A stretch of DNA of 5,060 nucleotides from an uncultured Prevotella sp. (GTDB lineage Bacteria > Bacteroidota > Bacteroidia > Bacteroidales > Bacteroidaceae), in NCBI GenBank assembly GCA_900546345.1, contig URCI01000088.1, forward strand, positions 1-5,060, read 5' to 3'. Shown piece after piece: positions 1 to 5,060 of this stretch. The translations under genes were made by a program, and so were the position numbers. Within the stretch, counting starts at the first letter, position 1, and each line of letters opens with the position of its first letter. The notes under the pieces were generated by a model. It saw only the letters and a list, made by a program, of their open reading frames with translations. It ran no database searches and was not told the origin of the DNA.

Positions 1-1
1 C

Positions 2-244
2 GGGCCCTATCTCGACCGTGAAGGCAAGTCCATGCTCGACGGAGGCGGCACGCTCGTCATTGAAGGCGACAAAAAGCAATACGAGGCAGCCGGTCATTGT
101 GCCGTCTACCATTTCCGACTGCCAAAAAAGCAGAAGAGTGGTGATCTCTTCATTTGTCATGGTTATAACATACCACGTGATGGCATATCAACGTTGATTG
201 TTCGACAGATACGATGGGAGAGCGGTTGGCCGGTTCTGAAGTAA
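2..244 (+). CDS. GH43 arabinan endo-1,5-alpha-L-arabinosidase-like enzyme, C-terminal part (5' end outside window)
   Basis: The frame is open from base 2 and ends at a TAA at 242-244, giving 80 residues with no true start; the Met encoded at base 32 is internal. The fragment opens with GPYLDREGKSM, then GGGTLVIEGD, AGHCAVYHF, DLFICHGYN, and closes with IRWESGWPVLK. This series matches the last blade of GH43 beta-propeller arabinanases: GPYxDxxG, GGGT, a GH(C/N) histidine near the active site, a YHxYD/N-like strand, and a terminal W..DGWPV. The family hydrolyses internal alpha-1,5 bonds of arabinan. The catalytic Asp and Glu residues lie in the missing N-terminal part, so activity cannot be judged. 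The GH51 arabinofuranosidase nearby supports an arabinan role. Other GH43 specificities, such as beta-xylosidase or exo-arabinanase, remain possible. Confidence 0.8.
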   Translation, partial: GPYLDREGKSMLDGGGTLVIEGDKKQYEAAGHCAVYHFRLPKKQKSGDLFICHGYNIPRDGISTLIVRQIRWESGWPVLK

Positions 245-267
245 ATACAGAATTAAGAGATGCATTT

Positions 268-311
268 TTCCGGCAAATAATGTCGTGTTTGGACGACATC
301 ATTTGCCGGAA
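268..311. repeat. Left copy of palindromic repeat flanking the ATPase gene
   Basis: This is an imperfect inverted repeat with arms at 268-286 and 293-311. Eighteen of 19 positions pair, with one A/C mismatch (279 with 300), and the loop is six bases (287-292, GTTTGG). The core reads TGTCGT-loop-ACGACA and the outer stem is CCGGCAAAT/ATTTGCCGG. It lies 23 bases after the GH43 stop. On the plus strand it is followed by AATTTTATTAT, so it may also terminate GH43 transcription. Positions 274-309 align without gaps to 1709-1744, with 32 of 36 identical and in the same orientation. Weaker similarity continues leftwards into TGCA-TTTTT (261-269 against 1696-1706). Confidence 0.85.
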
Positions 312-320
312 TTTTATTAT

Positions 321-362
321 AAAAAATATCATGCTCACACAGATTAATTGGTGAGCATGATA
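321..362 (-). terminator. Probable intrinsic terminator of the ATPase gene
   Basis: A 12-bp perfect stem has arms at 327-338 and 351-362 (TATCATGCTCAC paired with GTGAGCATGATA) around a 12-base loop. Read on the minus strand, the stem is followed at once by six T (the A run at 321-326), the layout of a Rho-independent terminator. It begins 35 bases after the ATPase stop codon and nine bases after the stop of the GH51-like tail at 372-395. The plus-strand flank has no T run, so it should act on minus-strand transcripts only. Confidence 0.7.
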
Positions 363-371
363 AGAATTGCT

Positions 372-395
372 TTACTTGACGTTCAGCACCACTAT
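372..395 (-). repeat. GH51 3'-end-like segment, possible gene remnant
   Basis: Read on the minus strand this segment encodes IVVLNVK followed by TAA, starting from the ATA codon at 393-395. The GH51 gene at 1905-1928 ends with the same residues, IVVLNVK and TAA. At the DNA level 21 of 24 bases agree, including an uninterrupted 14-base match (379-392 with 1912-1925), and both copies are on the same strand. The similarity stops at about base 395, where the ATPase reading frame takes over in a different frame, and no longer open frame precedes it. It may be a scar of a GH51-type gene end or one half of a direct repeat pair around the ATPase. A chance match of a short hydrophobic C-terminus is not excluded. 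Confidence 0.5.
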
Positions 396-397
396 TG

Positions 398-1648
398 TTA
401 TTCCAATAGTAGTTTGAACACAGGGATGACATGAATGGTGAGCGAGTCCATCGTGATGGTTTCTTCTTCATTGAAGGTCACGATGTATGCCTCATTGTAT
501 CCAAAGAAGGTAGCCGCTTTAACAAGGGCTTCCGTCTCCCGTTGTCGTGTGCTCTCGTCGGTGATGCTCCATGCCACTTGTACGAGTAGGTGCTTGCTAT
601 TGACTATAAAATCTACTTCTACGTTGCGGTTGTAGTATTGCAGTTTATCGCCATACTTCTTGTATAGATGTAAAGCAACGAGGTTCTCCAGCAACTTTGT
701 TTCGGGCTGGGTGATGAAGAGCGAGAGCAGGCCGTTGTCGTAGAAATAATGTTTTCCAATAGTCGACCGTTCAGATAGACTGTCGGTATAGTTGGAGATG
801 GTGAACGTGAGATAGGCATCGTGGAGATATCCCATGTAGTCGGCAATGGTCTCTCTCGAAATCTTTGTTCCGTCGCCTTGCAGTATATTTTGCAATCTCT
901 TGATGCTTGTGGGTTGCATGACGCTCTCTGCCAGCTTGCGCACCAACAGACGTAGGCTCCGCTCGTTACGGATGTGGTGACGCACCACGATGTCAGACAG
1001 CAATATCCGCTCATAGAGCCCTTGCATCCATCCCCGCTTGTCGATGAGGCCAAACGATTCTGCCAGGCCACCTCCATATAGGTATTCTTTCATCATTCTT
1101 ACGATGTCTGCTCGTTGCGGCGACAACTCCCAATGGCTGTGCAAGGATACCTTTCTGTAGTCAAGGTATTCTTTGAATCCAAAGGGGTATACCTCTTTCA
1201 GCAGGTAACGCCCTCCCAAAGTGGAGGCGATGTCACGGCTGAGCATCCGTGCGTTGCTGCCAGTAATCATTACTTGGTATTTCTCGTCGGCAAGCCTCCT
1301 TGCGAAATGCTCCCATCCCTCGATATTTTGTATTTCGTCGAGGAAGATGAAGGGACGGTGTACAAACATCTCCCGGTAGGCTTCTAGCAGGAGATGCAGG
1401 TCGGAGACTGTCATGCCGAGGATGCGTTCATCCTCGAAGTTGACAAAGAGCATTTCCTCCATGCTATGACCTTGATGCAGAAGTTGCTGGATATACTGGT
1501 AGAGCAGGAAACTCTTGCCGGCTCTACGTATGCCTACGAGTACTTGGCAGGCGTTTGGCTCAAAGGCAAAAGAGCGCTCTACAAGATGAATGTTGGGTAT
1601 CATTTCTTGTGCGGCCAGAATGATTTGCTTGATGGTCTCCTTGTTCAT
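398..1648 (-). CDS. AAA_14/DUF4143-type ATP-binding protein
   Basis: This is a 416-residue P-loop ATPase with the two-part layout of the AAA_14 plus DUF4143 family, and a typical length for it. The N-terminal ATPase has a Walker A motif GIRRAGKS at 39-46 (K45, S46), Walker B PFIFLDEIQ at 99-107 (D104, E105), a sensor-1-like ITGSN at 128-132, and the family signature GGRYLLKEVYPFGFKEYL at 145-162. YLYGGGLAES follows at 189-198. Residues about 235-285 look like a winged helix (SRETIADYMGYLHDAYL). The C-terminal part has a nuclease-like core with E344, D346 and Q357, but no catalytic-type lysine after QV. No signal peptide is present, so it should be cytoplasmic. The family is abundant and patchily distributed in Bacteroidales, and its role is unknown; DNA binding or remodelling is an inference. 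The start at 1648 fits the promoter just upstream. The gene sits between two convergent arabinan-related genes and is bracketed by repeats, which suggests insertion. Confidence 0.92.
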   Translation of the reverse strand: MNKETIKQIILAAQEMIPNIHLVERSFAFEPNACQVLVGIRRAGKSFLLYQYIQQLLHQGHSMEEMLFVNFEDERILGMTVSDLHLLLEAYREMFVHRPFIFLDEIQNIEGWEHFARRLADEKYQVMITGSNARMLSRDIASTLGGRYLLKEVYPFGFKEYLDYRKVSLHSHWELSPQRADIVRMMKEYLYGGGLAESFGLIDKRGWMQGLYERILLSDIVVRHHIRNERSLRLLVRKLAESVMQPTSIKRLQNILQGDGTKISRETIADYMGYLHDAYLTFTISNYTDSLSERSTIGKHYFYDNGLLSLFITQPETKLLENLVALHLYKKYGDKLQYYNRNVEVDFIVNSKHLLVQVAWSITDESTRQRETEALVKAATFFGYNEAYIVTFNEEETITMDSLTIHVIPVFKLLLE

Positions 1649-1669
1649 ATGCTTTGCTTTTGATTACCG

Positions 1670-1701
1670 CAAAGATACAAAAATAACCTATACACTGCAA
1701 C
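1670..1701 (-). promoter_or_regulatory. Bacteroides-type promoter of the ATPase gene
   Basis: On the minus strand TATCTTTG (1670-1677) matches the Bacteroidota -7 consensus TAnnTTTG exactly. Twenty bases upstream lies GTTG (1698-1701), one base off the -33 element TTTG. Transcription would start at about 1662-1666, leaving a leader of roughly 15 bases before the ATG at 1648. No Shine-Dalgarno sequence is visible, as is usual in this phylum. The -33 element lies only seven bases from the palindrome at 1709-1740, so a protein bound to the palindrome could influence this promoter. Confidence 0.75.
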
Positions 1702-1745
1702 TTTTTGACAAATTATGTCGTGTATAGACGACATAATTTGCCGGT
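1696..1745. repeat. Right copy of palindromic repeat flanking the ATPase gene
   Basis: The core is a perfect 13-bp inverted repeat with arms at 1709-1721 and 1728-1740 (CAAATTATGTCGT and its complement) and a six-base loop (GTATAG). Bases 1709-1744 match 274-309 at 32 of 36 positions, and the asymmetric flanks (TGCA..TTTTT on the left, CCGG on the right) show that both copies point the same way. The differences fall in the loop (two) and at the paired positions 1714 and 1735. This copy lies upstream of the ATPase promoter, with no plus-strand gene ahead of it, so a terminator role cannot explain it. It could be an operator, an element end or a protein-binding site. Confidence 0.85.
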
Positions 1746-1784
1746 TTCCTTTATTTCAAATTTGTCTGTGTACAGTTCATAATC

Positions 1785-1841
1785 AAAAAGAGAATATAAC
1801 CGAATAGGGAGAAGAATATTCTCGATATTCGGTTATATTCT
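1785..1841 (-). terminator. Probable intrinsic terminator of the GH51 gene
   Basis: A perfect 16-bp stem has arms at 1791-1806 and 1826-1841 (AGAATATAACCGAATA and its complement). The 19-base loop contains a further small palindrome, AGAATATTCT at 1813-1822. Read on the minus strand, the stem is followed by C and then five T (A run at 1785-1789). The stem is AT-rich but long. It lies 63 bases beyond the GH51 stop. The remaining bases between the stop and the hairpin, and between the hairpin and the palindrome to its left, show no gene. Confidence 0.65.
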
Positions 1842-1904
1842 TGATTCCGTCGTGGCGGAGCGTTGACTAACAAGGAGGGGTGGTACCTTGTAGTTGGGAA
1901 TGGG

Positions 1905-3470
<1,566 letters not shown>

Positions 3471-3505
3471 AAATAAATTTGTTATTGGGTTTGTATAATG
3501 ATGAT

Positions 3506-4213
3506 TTAAAGTTTGAAGCGATAGCCGAGAGTGATGAGGATGGCGTGGTTGCGGGCCGTCAAGGCATCCTGCACCGGTACCCAGCTAGTGTCGTAGGCAT
3601 AGTGATGGATGGCCTTGCGCACTTCGAAACGGTAGGTGGCGTTGAGAACAATGTTCTGCCATTCGTAGCTCAGACCGACAGGAATGTCATAGATGATTCT
3701 GCGGAACTGACCGCTGACATCCTCTGATTCCTTGGTCTGGTAATTCTCCCAAAGAAAGATCGACGACATGCCGTCGCCAATGTCCATGGTGCGTATGCTT
3801 GTCAACTTGGCATGCGCCTTGGCCGAAGTCAGGATGCCCATCTCGGCACCGATGTGTGCGGCGAGTCCTTTGACACCCCTGAAGTAAGCCTTGAACTGCA
3901 AAGGCACTGATACGTAGTCTGCGTTGATGTGGCTTTTTACGGTAGCGTATTGCTCATGCTCGTCTTTGAGTCCCGTGCCGATGGCACTATAGTCTACGCC
4001 AGTGGTGAGAGAATAGTAACGTGACAGGGGAATCTCCACTTCGGCACCAGCCGTCCATCCTGTTTTCCATGTCTTTTCTCTGTTGATGGCATTGCCGTCC
4101 ATCTTTGAAATGGTCATGCCGGCATGTGGCGTAACGGAGACGTGCATGGTCTCGTTCTGTGCTGAGGCTATGACGGGCAGAAGGGCCAGAAGCAGGAAGA
4201 ATATCTTTTTCAT
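3506..4213 (-). CDS. PorT-family-like outer-membrane beta-barrel protein
   Basis: This 235-residue protein begins with a clear signal peptide (MKKIFFLLLALLPVIASA, cleavage probably ASA|QN at 18/19). The mature part alternates aromatic and polar residues in short strands separated by turns: VSVTPHAGMTIS, GWTAGAEVEIPL, YYSLTTGVDY, YVSVPLQFKAYF, LAAHIGAEMGIL, YDIPVGLSYEW, IVLNATYRFEV and, at the end, ILITLGYRFKL. This is the pattern of the PorT/OMP_b-brl_2 group, small eight-strand-type barrels in the Bacteroidota outer membrane, with a typical barrel-closing C-terminus. Specific function is unknown; no evidence links it to protein secretion or sugar uptake. Only two bases separate its ATG from the stop of the upstream lipocalin-like gene, suggesting co-transcription and possibly translational coupling. 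GH51 follows 35 bases downstream. Confidence 0.8.
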   Translation of the reverse strand: MKKIFFLLLALLPVIASAQNETMHVSVTPHAGMTISKMDGNAINREKTWKTGWTAGAEVEIPLSRYYSLTTGVDYSAIGTGLKDEHEQYATVKSHINADYVSVPLQFKAYFRGVKGLAAHIGAEMGILTSAKAHAKLTSIRTMDIGDGMSSIFLWENYQTKESEDVSGQFRRIIYDIPVGLSYEWQNIVLNATYRFEVRKAIHHYAYDTSWVPVQDALTARNHAILITLGYRFKL

Positions 4214-4215
4214 GA

Positions 4216-5060
4216 CTATTGAATCTTTTTGTAAGTGTAAATCGTAGGCTGTGAGCTGTCTTTATCACGGGTGAGCGTCATCTCTGTGTCAGAGATGAAC
4301 TCGATTTGCTCCTTCCGGGAGTAGTCGGAGCCTGGTGACACCAAACCATTGAGGGAAGAGCTTGTCAGCAGATTATTTCCTTCGACCGTAAAGTAATATG
4401 AGTTGTGGTCGTCAGTATCGTATGCTGAATATTGGTTGACGGTATGATTGCGGTTGAAGATGAGCTTATTATATGTTGAAACGTGAGAAGATGGGATAAT
4501 GTCTTCGTCAACGATGGCTTGTCCTTCGATAAGCACTTTGTAATGAGTCGTCTCCCAGGTGCCGACGAGTCGCTCTAACACTTTACTGTTGATAACCTCT
4601 TCTATGCGCGCTATCTCGTTGGGGACATCCTTGCGCACGAACTTCTCCACTTTCTGCCCGTTGGCAGTAGCTAAGATAATGTCTTTGCTGATAGCAAAGA
4701 GATGATAGTCTGTGCCACTATAGGGGAAGACGAGGTGCCCGTCGGGGGTGTTTACCTTGCCGGAGTGATAGTCTATTTTGTTGTAATTGAATGCACCAGA
4801 TATCTGCGTGACGTTTGACACATTGCCTTGCTCGTCGATATAGATGCCGTTGCCGACACCATTAGGGTTGTCGTTGGTTGTGAGTTCCCAGTATCCGGCG
4901 AGGTCGCCCAACTGTATGCCGGTGAACTTCATCTGAGCCATCATCTCCATCATGCTGTCGCCGTCGCCGGGGAGATGCTGTAAACGGTAGAAGGGGATGA
5001 CCGAAGTCTTGCCATTATAGGCCAGATACATCTTTTCGTTGTCGTTGCCGGCCACGGTAA
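4216..5060 (-). CDS. Lipocalin-like domain protein, N-terminus outside window
   Basis: The frame is open to the right edge of the window. The first possible start inside it is a GTG at 5055, but an open Thr codon precedes it, so the gene very probably continues beyond the window. From that GTG 279 residues are visible. Two stretches resemble the opening of lipocalin-like beta-barrels: LAGYWELTT at 52-60 and LVGTWETTHY at 163-172, each followed by short beta strands and polar turns such as IYIDEQGNVS, LIFNRNHTVNQYS and YYFTVEGNNLL. The second module ends with EFISDTEMTLTRD and IYTYKKIQ. The fragment before residue 30 could be the last strand of an earlier module. Such proteins in Bacteroidota are usually exported lipoproteins, but the signal region is not visible here. 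The function is unknown. It overlaps nothing and ends two bases before the beta-barrel gene, so the two probably share a transcript. Confidence 0.6.
   Translation of the reverse strand, partial: TVAGNDNEKMYLAYNGKTSVIPFYRLQHLPGDGDSMMEMMAQMKFTGIQLGDLAGYWELTTNDNPNGVGNGIYIDEQGNVSNVTQISGAFNYNKIDYHSGKVNTPDGHLVFPYSGTDYHLFAISKDIILATANGQKVEKFVRKDVPNEIARIEEVINSKVLERLVGTWETTHYKVLIEGQAIVDEDIIPSSHVSTYNKLIFNRNHTVNQYSAYDTDDHNSYYFTVEGNNLLTSSSLNGLVSPGSDYSRKEQIEFISDTEMTLTRDKDSSQPTIYTYKKIQ

Larger units (their letters stand above)
261..1745. other. Candidate inserted unit: ATPase gene bracketed by direct palindromic repeats
   Basis: The ATPase gene with its own promoter and terminator sits between two same-orientation copies of a palindrome, 1435 bases apart. 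The unit separates GH43 and GH51, two genes of one pathway that face each other. It carries no transposase, integrase or other recombinase, so if it moves it would need functions supplied elsewhere, or it may have been placed by recombination between repeats. The exact ends cannot be set from one copy. They could be the palindromes or the 24-base GH51-tail pair (372-395 and 1905-1928). Confidence 0.4.

Noticed and set aside
150..338. A 62-codon minus-strand open frame opposite the end of GH43
   Set aside because: It overlaps the GH43 reading frame and the palindrome and resembles no known protein.
253..471. A 72-codon minus-strand open frame crossing the ATPase stop, terminator and left palindrome
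   Set aside because: It runs through the terminator hairpin and palindrome and has no recognisable motif.
619..1077. A 152-codon minus-strand open frame inside the ATPase gene
   Set aside because: It is an alternative frame of the ATPase gene, rich in Ser, Thr, Cys and Arg, with no domain and no start signals.
261..1745. CRISPR array or insertion sequence with transposase
   Set aside because: There are only two repeat copies, 1.4 kb apart, with a gene rather than spacers between them. No transposase or integrase frame exists in the interval.
3471..3505. A possible promoter for GH51 in the short gap before its start
   Set aside because: The sequence is A/T-rich, but I find no TAnnTTTG with a TTTG at the right distance. 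Co-transcription with the upstream genes is simpler.

Overview
The window looks like chromosomal DNA from a Bacteroidota species, most likely Prevotella-like (Bacteroidales). The clues are a secreted GH51 arabinofuranosidase, a PorT-type outer-membrane barrel, starts without Shine-Dalgarno sequences and with A/T-rich leaders, and a close match to the Bacteroides-type promoter (TAnnTTTG at -7). The genus is an inference.

Layout, left to right. (1) Bases 2-244, plus strand: the C-terminal end of a GH43 arabinan endo-1,5-alpha-arabinosidase-like enzyme. (2) Bases 245-397: a palindrome, a minus-strand terminator, and a 24-base segment resembling the 3' end of the GH51 gene further right. (3) Bases 398-1648, minus strand: an AAA_14/DUF4143 ATPase. 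(4) Bases 1649-1904: the ATPase promoter, a second copy of the palindrome, and a long terminator hairpin for GH51. (5) Bases 1905-3470, minus strand: GH51 alpha-L-arabinofuranosidase. (6) Bases 3506-4213, minus strand: outer-membrane beta-barrel protein. (7) Bases 4216-5060, minus strand: a lipocalin-like protein cut by the window edge.

The two glycosidases form an arabinan-degrading theme. The GH43 enzyme would cut the arabinan backbone and the GH51 enzyme would release arabinose from side chains and oligomers. The barrel and lipocalin-like genes are two bases apart, and GH51 follows 35 bases later on the same strand, so the three may be co-transcribed; nothing ties the first two to arabinan.

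The most unusual feature is the ATPase unit. It lies between the convergent GH43 and GH51 genes and is flanked by two same-orientation palindromic repeats (32 of 36 positions identical, 1435 bases apart). Outside it is a second pair of direct repeats, 21 of 24 identical, consisting of the GH51 stop region and a look-alike just past the ATPase stop. The order palindrome, terminator, GH51-like tail therefore occurs twice, once on each side of the ATPase. This suggests the ATPase was inserted as a unit, or trapped by a duplication, at the end of GH51. No transposase or recombinase is visible, so mobility is a hypothesis.
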